Source of the DNA: Dysgonomonas sp. UBA7710 | GTDB lineage: Bacteria; Bacteroidota; Bacteroidia; Bacteroidales; Dysgonomonadaceae | Reading direction: 5' to 3' | DNA: 64,000 bases | NCBI RefSeq assembly: GCF_002482385.1 | Contig: NZ_DLFW01000029.1 | Span: 1-64,000, forward strand | Shown here: positions 35,891-44,112 of the stretch, one piece after another | Layout of the letters: every line of letters begins with the position of its first letter | Position numbering within the stretch: the first letter of the stretch is position 1 | The notes under the pieces: generated by a model | What the model was told of the DNA's origin: nothing | Database searches by the model: none | The model's input: the letters and a program-made list of their open reading frames with translations, nothing else | Translations under genes and position numbers: made by a program

Positions 35891-36607
35891 ATGAAAAAAA
35901 CTTACACAATTTTACTCATGTTATTTTTCCTGAGTGCTTTTACATACGATGCATCCGCACAGTTTGTGGTGGCTCAGGATACGATCAGGGGGAGGATCGA
36001 TTTCAGTCCTCGTTTGGGAGACCTGAATAATACGACAATCGTACCTAACGATTCCGTGTTCTACATGTTTCCTCCTGTTCCGGAGGCGGACCCATGGCGT
36101 TATGTAGATTATTACCTGCCATCGAGAGAGACTAAAAGGGGGTATATACAGGGTACTAAACTGATGCGTGTAGATGATTATGATATCGTAGAAGTAGAAA
36201 GGCTTTCTTCTCATGGGACAATCTCTTTTAAGAATGATAAAGTACGGGTTCATATTGCTGTAGCAAATGTAACGTCAAAAGACACTTTTATAAAGCTTGG
36301 CAGCAATGGAGGTTATACCGTAAACGGCAAACCGGCAGAAGGGACTTCAAGATGGGCTGCACCAAAATTGCGTTACCAGTCAATATCGGTAACAATAAAA
36401 GGAAAGAATATCGTCTTTCCTAAAAAAGTGTACGGGCATCTGTTCGAACCCGAAATTGATAATATGGTGGTATATTACAATGAGCAGAAAGATATTGTAT
36501 ATATCGTTGCGAATAACGGAGGAGGAAGTAATTACTATCAGGCTATGTGGCAGGTATCACCGAAAGGTGTTGCTGATGTGTATATATATGATCCCTCTGC
36601 CAAATAA
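35891..36607 (+). CDS. exported hypothetical protein
   Basis: A 238-residue protein with a clear signal peptide (MKKTYTILLMLFFLSAFTY, ending ASAQ), which fixes the start at 35891; the longer frame from 35822 is inside the previous gene. The mature part is beta-rich with aromatic-rich loops (VFYMFPPVPEADPWRYVDYY; NNGGGSNYYQAMWQVSPKG). It has no motif I know. It starts 5 bp after the VanX-like gene and is probably co-transcribed with it. Function unknown; periplasmic or surface location is inferred from the signal peptide. Confidence 0.75.
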   Translation: MKKTYTILLMLFFLSAFTYDASAQFVVAQDTIRGRIDFSPRLGDLNNTTIVPNDSVFYMFPPVPEADPWRYVDYYLPSRETKRGYIQGTKLMRVDDYDIVEVERLSSHGTISFKNDKVRVHIAVANVTSKDTFIKLGSNGGYTVNGKPAEGTSRWAAPKLRYQSISVTIKGKNIVFPKKVYGHLFEPEIDNMVVYYNEQKDIVYIVANNGGGSNYYQAMWQVSPKGVADVYIYDPSAK

Positions 36608-36727
36608 AGAAAATCGGAAATCTTTTGGCCTATGTAAACTATATAAAATAAAACGGATATTTTTTCGTTCTCTGATTATTATTTAATCTATTACTAAACT
36701 TTAAAACAAACTTACATTTTTGGGAAG

Positions 36728-37615
36728 ATGAAGGTCATTATCGTTATTTTACTTATGCTGGGAGGTATTATATCTTTGTACGCGCAGGAAAAGCCATTAA
36801 ATATACCTAAAATCAAACCTTTGCGGGATGGCGTTTTGTCAGACAGTACATTAGTTTCCAAATCTGATTTTTTGCGATCTTATGGCGGAACGCTAAATCC
36901 GGAACCGGAGAGACCAAGCAGAATCAGTGTCGATTTCGGAATCGGGGAAAATTCATTTAAATCGACATATCCCAGATTAATTATACCGGTTGCATTTATC
37001 ACCTACGGTATAATGGCTCAGGAGAGCCACGCAATGAAAAATCTGGATAAAAGTACGAGTCATGAAGTTGGGGAACATTTCACACATTCGATAACATATG
37101 ACAATTATCTCCAGTTCGTACCTGCTCTTTCTGTTTACGGGCTAAATATTGCGGGAATAAGAGGGCGGCACAGACTAGAGGATGTGACCGTCGTTATGGT
37201 TGCGTCACATATACTAATGGCCGGAACTGTAAACGTATTGAAAAATACGACCAATGTACTGCGGCCCGATGATTCATCCTGGAATTCTTTTCCCTCTGGT
37301 CATACCGCTACCAGTTTTGTAGGAGCGCATATGTTATTCAGGGAATATATTGGTATATCTCCATATATGGCTTTTGGCGGATATTTGGTGTCTTCCGCTA
37401 CGGGGGTGCTGCGTGTGACAAACAAAAGACATTGGGTCAGCGACGTAGTTATGGGAGCCGGAATAGGTATGCTCAGCGTTGAAGCGGCTTATTTTTTGTT
37501 ACCGGTCATAAACTCGGTACTATATCCGAATGCAAGCAAGGGGCGAAACAGGTTAGCTGTCGCTCCGTCTATAGGCGAAGGAGAGTATGGTCTGGGAATG
37601 GCATATGTATTTTAG
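36728..37615 (+). CDS. PAP2-family phosphatase
   Basis: A 295-residue protein with a signal peptide (MKVIIVILLMLGGIISLYAQ) and a PAP2 (type 2 phosphatidic acid phosphatase) domain. The three PAP2 motifs are readable: KNTTNVLRPD (motif 1, K-x6-RP), FPSGHTATSF (motif 2) and TNKRHWVSDVVMGAGIG (motif 3, R-x5-H-x3-D pattern). Members dephosphorylate lipid phosphates such as undecaprenyl pyrophosphate, phosphatidylglycerol phosphate or lipid A phosphate. The presence of a cleavable signal and only weakly hydrophobic helices suggests a periplasmic face. Exact substrate unknown. It stands alone, 120 bp after the previous gene. Confidence 0.88.
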   Translation: MKVIIVILLMLGGIISLYAQEKPLNIPKIKPLRDGVLSDSTLVSKSDFLRSYGGTLNPEPERPSRISVDFGIGENSFKSTYPRLIIPVAFITYGIMAQESHAMKNLDKSTSHEVGEHFTHSITYDNYLQFVPALSVYGLNIAGIRGRHRLEDVTVVMVASHILMAGTVNVLKNTTNVLRPDDSSWNSFPSGHTATSFVGAHMLFREYIGISPYMAFGGYLVSSATGVLRVTNKRHWVSDVVMGAGIGMLSVEAAYFLLPVINSVLYPNASKGRNRLAVAPSIGEGEYGLGMAYVF

Positions 37616-37654
37616 AAAAGCGATCAAAGTTTGTAAAATAGGGATGTTAGACAC

Positions 37655-37684
37655 TTGTATTTTAGGAAAATATATTTATCTTTG
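37655..37684 (+). promoter_or_regulatory. rplS promoter (-33 TTG, -7 TATCTTTG)
   Basis: TTG at 37655-37657, 19-bp spacer, then TATCTTTG at 37677-37684. This matches the Bacteroidota housekeeping promoter in both boxes and spacing. It leaves a leader of about 70 bases before rplS. Confidence 0.65.
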
Positions 37685-37760
37685 CATCCGCTTTGCGTAA
37701 TCTCTGACGGGAGAGACTCGTGTATATTGCGTATATTAACAAGAAAACCATCATATAATC

Positions 37761-38120
37761 ATGGATTTAATTAAAGTTGCTGAAGAAGCATTTGCTACAG
37801 GAAAAGAGCATCCTAAATTCAAAAGCGGGGATACAGTAACCGTTGCTTACCGTATTAAAGAAGGTAATAAAGAACGTGTTCAGCAGTATCGCGGTGTAGT
37901 TATCAAAATCTCGGGACACGGTGAGAAAAAACGTTTCACTGTTCGCAAGATGTCTGATAACGTTGGTGTAGAAAGAATTTTCCCTATCGAATCTCCATTT
38001 ATTGACAGCATCACTGTAAATAAAATTGGTAAAGTTCGTCGTGCTAAATTGTATTACCTACGTGGTCTTACAGGTAAAAAAGCCAGAATCAAAGAAAAAA
38101 GAGTTGCAAAGCAAGCTTAA
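37761..38120 (+). CDS. rplS: 50S ribosomal protein L19
   Basis: A 119-residue ribosomal protein located at the 30S-50S interface. The L19 core is clear: KFKSGDTVTVAYRIKEGNKERVQQYRG-type SH3-like start (from residue 20), FTVRKMSDNVGVERIFP, and the near-invariant KIGKVRRAKLYYLRGLTGK close to the C-terminus. Length is normal. It is a single-gene transcript, with its own promoter upstream and a strong hairpin terminator 40 bp downstream. Confidence 0.98.
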   Translation: MDLIKVAEEAFATGKEHPKFKSGDTVTVAYRIKEGNKERVQQYRGVVIKISGHGEKKRFTVRKMSDNVGVERIFPIESPFIDSITVNKIGKVRRAKLYYLRGLTGKKARIKEKRVAKQA

Positions 38121-38157
38121 TTTCTTATTCTGCCGGTTGCACGGAAAAAGATATAGG

Positions 38158-38187
38158 AGAGTCTGTCTACAAACAGGCTCTTTTTTT
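38158..38187 (+). terminator. rho-independent terminator of rplS
   Basis: AGAGTCTGT (38158-38166) pairs with ACAGGCTCT (38173-38181), one G-U pair, followed by a T-tract to 38187. Confidence 0.85.
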
Positions 38188-38390
38188 GTATAGGAATATC
38201 CTGATTGTATAAAAAGTAAACCAATGAAAATATTTAATTATTTCCCTTAATCCAGCCACCAAAGGATAGTTTTCAAATTATTATTCTTTATAGAAGTAAT
38301 ATCTGCTCCTTATCCCAAATTATTTTTATCTTTAATTTTTGTATTGAGTTTTATCAGCTCATTGCAAATATCATTTTCTAAACAGACTAT

Positions 38391-39617
38391 ATGAGAGATT
38401 TTATCATATCGGAATCAAAAAATAAAGAGGCCGTACTTGTAGGCCTTATTACACAATACCAGACCGAAGAACAGGTAAACGAATACCTTGACGAGCTTGC
38501 ATTTCTGGCTGAAACAGCAGGTATTATTCCTGTAAAAAACTTTACCCAGAAACTGGAACATTCCAATCCTGTAACGTTTGTGGGAACCGGAAAGCTACAG
38601 GAGATAAAGCAGTATATGGAAGATAACGAAATAGACCTTGTTATCTTCGACGACGAACTGTCTCCGAAGCAGATTCGCAATATAGAAAAGGAATTGCAGG
38701 TGAAGATACTGGACCGTACCAGCCTTATTCTGGATATTTTTGCGATGCGTGCGCAGACCGCCTATGCAAAGACTCAGGTAGAATTGGCGCAGTATCAATA
38801 CCTGTTGCCCCGGCTTACCCGTATGTGGACTCACCTCGACCGTCAGCGAGGTGGAGGTGTGATGATGCGTGGTGTGGGTGAAACCCAGCTGGAAACCGAC
38901 CGTCGTATCATTCTCAACAAGATCGCTTTACTGAAAGAAGAGCTGAAAAATATCGACAAACAGATGGCATCACAGCGCAAGAACAGAGGTAAAATGGTTC
39001 GCGTTGCCCTTGTGGGATATACTAACGTGGGTAAATCTACCTTAATGAACCTGTTGAGTAAGTCTGAAGTTTTTGCAGAGAATAAACTGTTCGCCACATT
39101 GGATACAACTGTGCGCAAAGTGATTATCGACAATCTTCCGTTTCTGTTATCAGATACCGTAGGATTTATCCGTAAATTGCCGACTCACTTGGTAGAATCT
39201 TTCAAATCGACACTGGATGAAGTCCGTGAAGCAGACCTGCTGGTTCATGTAGTGGATATTTCCCATCCTAATTTTGAAGAACAGATTGAAGTGGTGAATA
39301 AAACTCTTTTGGAGATAGATAAGGAAGAAAAACCTACTATTCTGGTATTTAACAAGGTGGATGCTTTTACCTACACGCCGAAAGATGAGGATGATCTGAC
39401 GCCTGCCACAAAAGAGAATATATCACTGGAAGAACTGGAGAAATCGTGGATGCACAAGTTGCACGATGATTGCATCTTTATCTCGGCAAAACAAAAGATC
39501 AATATTGATGAATTGAAAAAGAAAGTTTACGAACGGGTAAAAGCTATTCATATAGAACGTTATCCGTATAATGATTTCCTTTTTCAGAAATATGACGATG
39601 AAGCTAACGATGCGTAA
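38391..39617 (+). CDS. hflX: GTPase HflX
   Basis: A 408-residue ribosome-associated GTPase that splits stalled or stress-hibernating ribosomes. The N-terminal HflX domain includes FVGTGKLQEIKQY and IFDDELSPKQIRNIE, then the glycine-rich linker RGGGVMMRGVGETQLETDRR. The G domain has G1 GYTNVGKST, G3 DTVGFIRKLP, G4 FNKVD and a late G5 ISAKQ. Length is normal. Its 3' end overlaps the prmC start by 8 bp, beginning the hflX-prmC-recX-comF run. Confidence 0.96.
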   Translation: MRDFIISESKNKEAVLVGLITQYQTEEQVNEYLDELAFLAETAGIIPVKNFTQKLEHSNPVTFVGTGKLQEIKQYMEDNEIDLVIFDDELSPKQIRNIEKELQVKILDRTSLILDIFAMRAQTAYAKTQVELAQYQYLLPRLTRMWTHLDRQRGGGVMMRGVGETQLETDRRIILNKIALLKEELKNIDKQMASQRKNRGKMVRVALVGYTNVGKSTLMNLLSKSEVFAENKLFATLDTTVRKVIIDNLPFLLSDTVGFIRKLPTHLVESFKSTLDEVREADLLVHVVDISHPNFEEQIEVVNKTLLEIDKEEKPTILVFNKVDAFTYTPKDEDDLTPATKENISLEELEKSWMHKLHDDCIFISAKQKINIDELKKKVYERVKAIHIERYPYNDFLFQKYDDEANDA

Positions 39618-40449
39618 GGTAGTTTCGCACATAAAAGAATCATTGGAAGCGTATTATCCCGAAAGTGAAATTTCGGGATTTACACGTGTTATAATAGAGC
39701 ATATTACAAAGAAGCCTTATCCGCAGGTATGTGTAGATCCGCCTGTTTTTACACCCGAATTACACGCCCGGATAGATATTATCCTGAACCGGCTGAAGAA
39801 ATATGAACCGGTACAATATATCATAGAAGAAACGGAATTTTTCGGATTACTGTTTTTTGTTAATCAAAGTGTACTTATTCCCCGTCCTGAAACAGAGGAG
39901 CTTGTAGAGCTTATTCTCAAAGAAAATAAAAAATCAGGATTGAGCTTATTGGATATCGGAACAGGCAGTGGGGCTATTGCGGTTGCTTTAGCGAAAAATA
40001 TGGCTGGAGCTTCGGTTTCGGCATGGGACATTTCGTCTAAAGCATTGGATATGGCCGTACTTAATTCTAAAGCAAACTCAACAGATATTTCGTTCAGCGG
40101 GGTAGATGTACTGGGAGATTATCCCACAGATAAGAAATATGATATTATTGTCAGCAATCCGCCATATGTGTTGGAAAGTGAAAAGGAGCAAATGGAACTG
40201 AATGTGCTGGAATATGAACCTCATACAGCTCTCTTTGTACCCGACAATAATGGGCTCTTGTTCTATGAGCGGATAGCAGATATAGCGTTGAATTTATTAA
40301 TTCCGACCGGAAGGCTTTATTTTGAGATTAATCAGGCAAAAGGGGCAGAGACTGTAAAAATGCTTGAAAAAAAGGGTTTTGCGGAAGTCACCTTGTTTCA
40401 GGATTTAAGTAAGAAAGACCGGATGATAAAGGCTGAACTAAAGCAATAA
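39610..40449 (+). CDS. prmC: release factor N5-glutamine methyltransferase
   Basis: A 279-residue S-adenosylmethionine-dependent methyltransferase that methylates the GGQ glutamine of peptide release factors. The start at 39610 (MRKVVSHIKESLEAYY) fits family N-termini best; 39592, 39598 and 39571 are upstream options. The PrmC signatures are present: SVLIPRPETEELVELIL linking to the SAM domain, LLDIGTGSGAIAVALA (motif I) and the catalytic SNPPYV motif near residue 190. It overlaps hflX and is followed by recX after 5 bp. Confidence 0.95.
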   Translation: MRKVVSHIKESLEAYYPESEISGFTRVIIEHITKKPYPQVCVDPPVFTPELHARIDIILNRLKKYEPVQYIIEETEFFGLLFFVNQSVLIPRPETEELVELILKENKKSGLSLLDIGTGSGAIAVALAKNMAGASVSAWDISSKALDMAVLNSKANSTDISFSGVDVLGDYPTDKKYDIIVSNPPYVLESEKEQMELNVLEYEPHTALFVPDNNGLLFYERIADIALNLLIPTGRLYFEINQAKGAETVKMLEKKGFAEVTLFQDLSKKDRMIKAELKQ

Positions 40450-40454
40450 ACTGA

Positions 40455-40940
40455 ATGAAACTTTCCGAGCCTCAAGCCCTCAATCGTGTAGCAGCTTATT
40501 GTTCCAAAGCGGAACGATGCGAGTTCGATGTACGTAAGAAGCTTGCGGAATGGGAATTACCGGACGAAGCCGTTAAACGGATACTTGACCGCCTGAAGAA
40601 GGAACGCTATCTCGATGATACCCGTTTTGCAGGGAGTTTTATTAATGATAAGTTGAAATTCAATAAATGGGGAAAGACGAAGATCATTTATGAATTAAGA
40701 AAAAGGAATATTCCCGAATCGGTTTACAATCCGATACTGGAAGACCTGTCCGGCGATGAATTCGAGAAACAGCTGATGCATATCCTGACTATAAAAGCTA
40801 AATCGGTAAAAGCGAAGACAGAATATGAACGAAAGACAAAACTAATCCGTTTTGCTCTTGGCCGCGGGTTCTCTATGGATTTGGCAATCAGATGTGTGAA
40901 TAAATTGCTCGGAGGTGATTATGAGGAATTTATTTCGTGA
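40455..40940 (+). CDS. recX: regulatory protein RecX
   Basis: A 161-residue modulator of RecA filament activity. Helical three-repeat RecX architecture: AYCSKAERCEFDVRKKLAEWEL, ILDRLKKERYLDDTRFAGSFINDK and KWGKTKIIYELRKRNIPESV are the classic segments. Length is standard. It lies 5 bp after prmC and its 3' end overlaps the comF start by 20 bp. Confidence 0.94.
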   Translation: MKLSEPQALNRVAAYCSKAERCEFDVRKKLAEWELPDEAVKRILDRLKKERYLDDTRFAGSFINDKLKFNKWGKTKIIYELRKRNIPESVYNPILEDLSGDEFEKQLMHILTIKAKSVKAKTEYERKTKLIRFALGRGFSMDLAIRCVNKLLGGDYEEFIS

Positions 40941-41610
40941 TTTTCTTAATCTCTTTTTCCCGGATCTTTGTGTAGTCTGTAATCAAAGATTAAGCGAAGG
41001 TGAAGAGCATATCTGTACCGATTGTTTACTATTACTGCCCAAAACGAATTTTCATTTGCAGTCCGGTAACCGTCTTGAACAGTTCTTTGCCGGACGGATA
41101 CCATTCCAACAAATAGCGGCATTCGCTTACTTCGTCAAAGGAGGAAGTATTCAAAGTATAATTCACGAACTAAAATATAAGCGTAATCCGGAAATAGGGC
41201 ATTTTATAGGAATGCTGTGCGGTGAAAATATAAAAGACAGTGCTTTTATAGCAGATATAGACTATCTGGTTCCCGTTCCCCTGCATCCTAAACGTCAGAA
41301 AGAAAGAGGGTACAATCAGTCTCTGGAAATTTGTAAGGGCATATCGGGTATAACAGGCATTCCGATAGATGATAAAACACTTATCCGGAAAGTGAATAAT
41401 AAGTCTCAGACAAAGAATGCCCGCTTCGACAGATGGAAAAATGTAGAAGATATTTTCAGCCTGTCTGATACTGAAAATTTTGAGGGAAAACATATTTTGC
41501 TGGTCGATGATGTAATTACCACAGGTTCTACCCTCGAGTCGTGTGCGAAAGAAATACTGAAATGCAAAGATTGCAGGATTAGTATTTATGCTGTGGGAAC
41601 AGCAGGCTGA
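40921..41610 (+). CDS. comF: ComF-family phosphoribosyltransferase-like protein
   Basis: A 229-residue protein with an N-terminal zinc-finger-like Cys cluster (CVVCNQRLSEGEEHICTDC) and a C-terminal PRTase domain. The domain shows VPVPLHPKRQKERGYNQS and the PRPP-binding ILLVDDVITTGST. ComF proteins take part in DNA uptake in naturally competent bacteria, but in many others the role is unknown. The ATG at 40921 is chosen because a strong Shine-Dalgarno-like GGAGGTGA (40911-40918) precedes it; a GTG at 40915 lies inside that site. Such a strong ribosome site is unusual in Bacteroidota. Confidence 0.92.
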   Translation: MRNLFRDFLNLFFPDLCVVCNQRLSEGEEHICTDCLLLLPKTNFHLQSGNRLEQFFAGRIPFQQIAAFAYFVKGGSIQSIIHELKYKRNPEIGHFIGMLCGENIKDSAFIADIDYLVPVPLHPKRQKERGYNQSLEICKGISGITGIPIDDKTLIRKVNNKSQTKNARFDRWKNVEDIFSLSDTENFEGKHILLVDDVITTGSTLESCAKEILKCKDCRISIYAVGTAG

Positions 41611-41690
41611 TCGTTTCTTTCTAATCCATTTCTAATGTACTTGTAACCTATATCTAATATATCTCAAAGATGCGTCTAATCTTTGAGGTA

Positions 41691-41698
41691 TATCTTTG
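41691..41698 (+). promoter_or_regulatory. -7 box of the RND efflux operon
   Basis: TATCTTTG, an exact TAnnTTTG match, 26 bp before the start of the TolC-like gene. Confidence 0.5.
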
Positions 41699-41723
41699 CA
41701 GCAAAGAATATCAGTTTCACCTA

Positions 41724-43016
41724 ATGAAAAAATATTTATATCTATTGCTGCTTATTTTCAGTGAATTAAGTCTTTTTGCCCAAGAGGATAAATCAATAAA
41801 ATTGACTACCGGGGAGGTTGAGTCATTGTTTCTGTCCAACAATCTTCAACTGGTCGCAACCCGTTTCGATGTCGATATTGCAGATGCTGCTATAGCACAG
41901 GCAAAATTGTGGGACAATCCCAATTTATCTATCAGTGACGTAAACTTATGGTCTACCGGATCTCAGCGGGATGGAGAAAGCGAAGTTATACCTCCGTTGT
42001 TCGGTTCGTTTGCAAAAAATACGGAATTCAGCATCGAACTCAGCCAATTGATTCAGACGGCAAATAAAAGAGGAAAACTTGTAAATAGAGAAAAGGTTTC
42101 GAAGGAGATAGCATTGCAGGAATTTGAAGAGGTATTGCGTGGACTTAAAGTCGAACTGCGCAAGTCTGTTTACGAAATACAATATTCGCAAGCGTACCTG
42201 GCTATATTGACAAATCAGCGGGAATCATTATCCCGGCTTATCGAATCGCATAAGAAGCAGGTGTCCCAAGGAAATATTGCCAAAAACGAATTACTCCGGC
42301 TACAGTCTTCCTTCCTTGAACTGGAGAATGAAATAAACGAAGTACGGTCTGATCTGAACGAACAGCAAAAAACGCTTAAAGTATTATTGAATGTAGATCC
42401 GTTTACAAATCTTGAGGTGGAGGAGAACTCTAATCCTCAAAAAAGTCCCGATTCTATTTTATTAGCCCGCTTAATGGAATTGGCCGAAGAATCGCGCCCC
42501 GACATGAAATTACATAATCTGCAAACACAATACCACGAAAAATCACTTGCCTACGAAAAATCATTAAGAGTACCCGATTTGACAATCAGTGCGAACTATG
42601 ACCGGTATGGCGGAGTGTGGAAAGATTTTATCGGTTTTGGCGTTAGTATAGATCTGCCTTTTTTCAACCGTAATCAGGGGAATATCAGGGCTGCGCGGAT
42701 AAGCAGGGATCAAAGCCTGTATCTGGCCCGGCAACAACAGAATATTATACAGCACGAAGTCGCTGCATCCTACAACAACTATGTTTATACTTATGCCTTC
42801 TATAAAAAGATAAACGATGACAGTCTGCTCCCTGAACTGGACAATATGCTCGATACATACACAAAGAACTTACAGAACAGAAATATTAGTATGCTCGAAT
42901 ATATAGACTTTATGGATGCATACAGAGCAAATAAGCAAACTGTACTTACTGCTAAGAAAAAAGTAAGTATGCAGTTTGAAGAACTACAATATACCGTTGG
43001 TACAGAAATAAGATAA
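41724..43016 (+). CDS. TolC-family outer-membrane efflux protein
   Basis: A 430-residue outer-membrane channel of the CzcC/TolC family. The start at 41724 (MKKYLYLLLLIFSELSLFAQ) begins a signal peptide and follows a -7 box by 26 bp; the longer frame from 41670 would begin upstream of that box. The body is two repeats of long alpha-helical coiled regions (IAQAKLWDNPNLSISD; LPFFNRNQGNIRAARI), as expected of the family. It works with the adaptor and permease encoded 4 and 1100 bp downstream. Confidence 0.92.
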   Translation: MKKYLYLLLLIFSELSLFAQEDKSIKLTTGEVESLFLSNNLQLVATRFDVDIADAAIAQAKLWDNPNLSISDVNLWSTGSQRDGESEVIPPLFGSFAKNTEFSIELSQLIQTANKRGKLVNREKVSKEIALQEFEEVLRGLKVELRKSVYEIQYSQAYLAILTNQRESLSRLIESHKKQVSQGNIAKNELLRLQSSFLELENEINEVRSDLNEQQKTLKVLLNVDPFTNLEVEENSNPQKSPDSILLARLMELAEESRPDMKLHNLQTQYHEKSLAYEKSLRVPDLTISANYDRYGGVWKDFIGFGVSIDLPFFNRNQGNIRAARISRDQSLYLARQQQNIIQHEVAASYNNYVYTYAFYKKINDDSLLPELDNMLDTYTKNLQNRNISMLEYIDFMDAYRANKQTVLTAKKKVSMQFEELQYTVGTEIR

Positions 43017-43020
43017 AACT

Positions 43021-44109
43021 ATGATAAAGAAGCAAATAAATAAAGGACTGGGAATATTTTGTATCGTCTTACTATTCTCTTGTTCAGGGAAGACCGAAAG
43101 CGGGACAACCCCGGACAAGATAGATAAAGCCTTTTTGCAGAAGGTAAAAACAATAAAGGCCGGATTGAGTAACCGGAATGAAGAGCTGGTGTTAACCGGA
43201 AAGGTAGAATATGATCCTGACAAAGTGATTAACTATGTGTCGCTTGTCAATGGAATCGCAGACCGCACCTATTTTTCACTGGGTGATAAAGTACAGAAGG
43301 GACAGACACTGTTAGATATAAGAAGTTCCGATCTCAGTTCATTACAGTCAGAATCCATTGTTTCGGAATCGGATGTGAAAATAGCCCGACGGGAACTCCA
43401 GACAGCTCAGTCGCTGTATGAAGACAATATGCTGTCGGAAAAAGAATTACTGGAAGCGCAGGCGCGGCTGAAACAGGCGCAGGCAGCGTACAACAAAAGC
43501 CAGAGTGATATTGCCGTACATGGCATAAATAAAGGAAATGGTACTTTTTCTATTAAGGCGCCGATGACCGGCTATATAGTAAATAAGAATGTATCGTCGG
43601 GCAGTACGGTGTCGACCGACAGCGAGCCTCTGTTTACGGTAGCCGATCTCGGCACGGTATGGATAACGGCCAATGTATATGCGAGTAATCTTCTTTTTGT
43701 GAAAGAAGGGATGGATGTAGCTATAACTACTCTTTCTTATCCGGGAGAGGTATTCTCCGGAAAGATAAATCAATTGTCGCAGGTTTTTGATCCGGAAGAG
43801 AAAGTTCTGAAGGCAAGGATTATTATGCCTAATAAAGACATGAAGTTCAAACCTGAGATGTCGGTTGTAATTAAATTGAAAAATGAGGCGCATGAACAGT
43901 TTGTGTCTGTACCCTCCGATGCTCTGGTTTTTGATAACGACCGCTACTTCGTGGTAGTGGAAGAATCTCCGGATAGCTTTAAGATAAGAGAAGTAAGCCT
44001 CCGTGGGCACAATAACAAGACGACATACATTGCATCCGGATTATCGGAAGGCGAGAATATTGTCGTGAAAAATCAACTGCTGATATATTCAGGCCTTAAA
44101 GAGAATTAA
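43021..44109 (+). CDS. RND efflux periplasmic adaptor (CzcB/CusB type)
   Basis: A 362-residue membrane-fusion lipoprotein (lipobox LLFSCSGKT). After a short beta strand part (LTGKVEYDPDKVINYVSLVNG) come the lipoyl-type half motif (LGDKVQKGQTLLDI), an alpha-helical hairpin (about 110-160), the second lipoyl half (IKAPMTGYIVNKNVSSGSTV) and the beta-barrel and membrane-proximal domains. It bridges the inner-membrane permease and the outer-membrane channel. No His- or Met-rich metal-binding extension is seen. It lies 4 bp after the TolC-like gene and 3 bp before the permease gene. Confidence 0.92.
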   Translation: MIKKQINKGLGIFCIVLLFSCSGKTESGTTPDKIDKAFLQKVKTIKAGLSNRNEELVLTGKVEYDPDKVINYVSLVNGIADRTYFSLGDKVQKGQTLLDIRSSDLSSLQSESIVSESDVKIARRELQTAQSLYEDNMLSEKELLEAQARLKQAQAAYNKSQSDIAVHGINKGNGTFSIKAPMTGYIVNKNVSSGSTVSTDSEPLFTVADLGTVWITANVYASNLLFVKEGMDVAITTLSYPGEVFSGKINQLSQVFDPEEKVLKARIIMPNKDMKFKPEMSVVIKLKNEAHEQFVSVPSDALVFDNDRYFVVVEESPDSFKIREVSLRGHNNKTTYIASGLSEGENIVVKNQLLIYSGLKEN

Positions 44110-44112
44110 ATC

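Noticed and set aside
37616..37760. Possible tRNA or small RNA before rplS
   Set aside because: Short imperfect pairing only (TCTCTGACGGGAGAGA); this is the leader downstream of a good rplS promoter.
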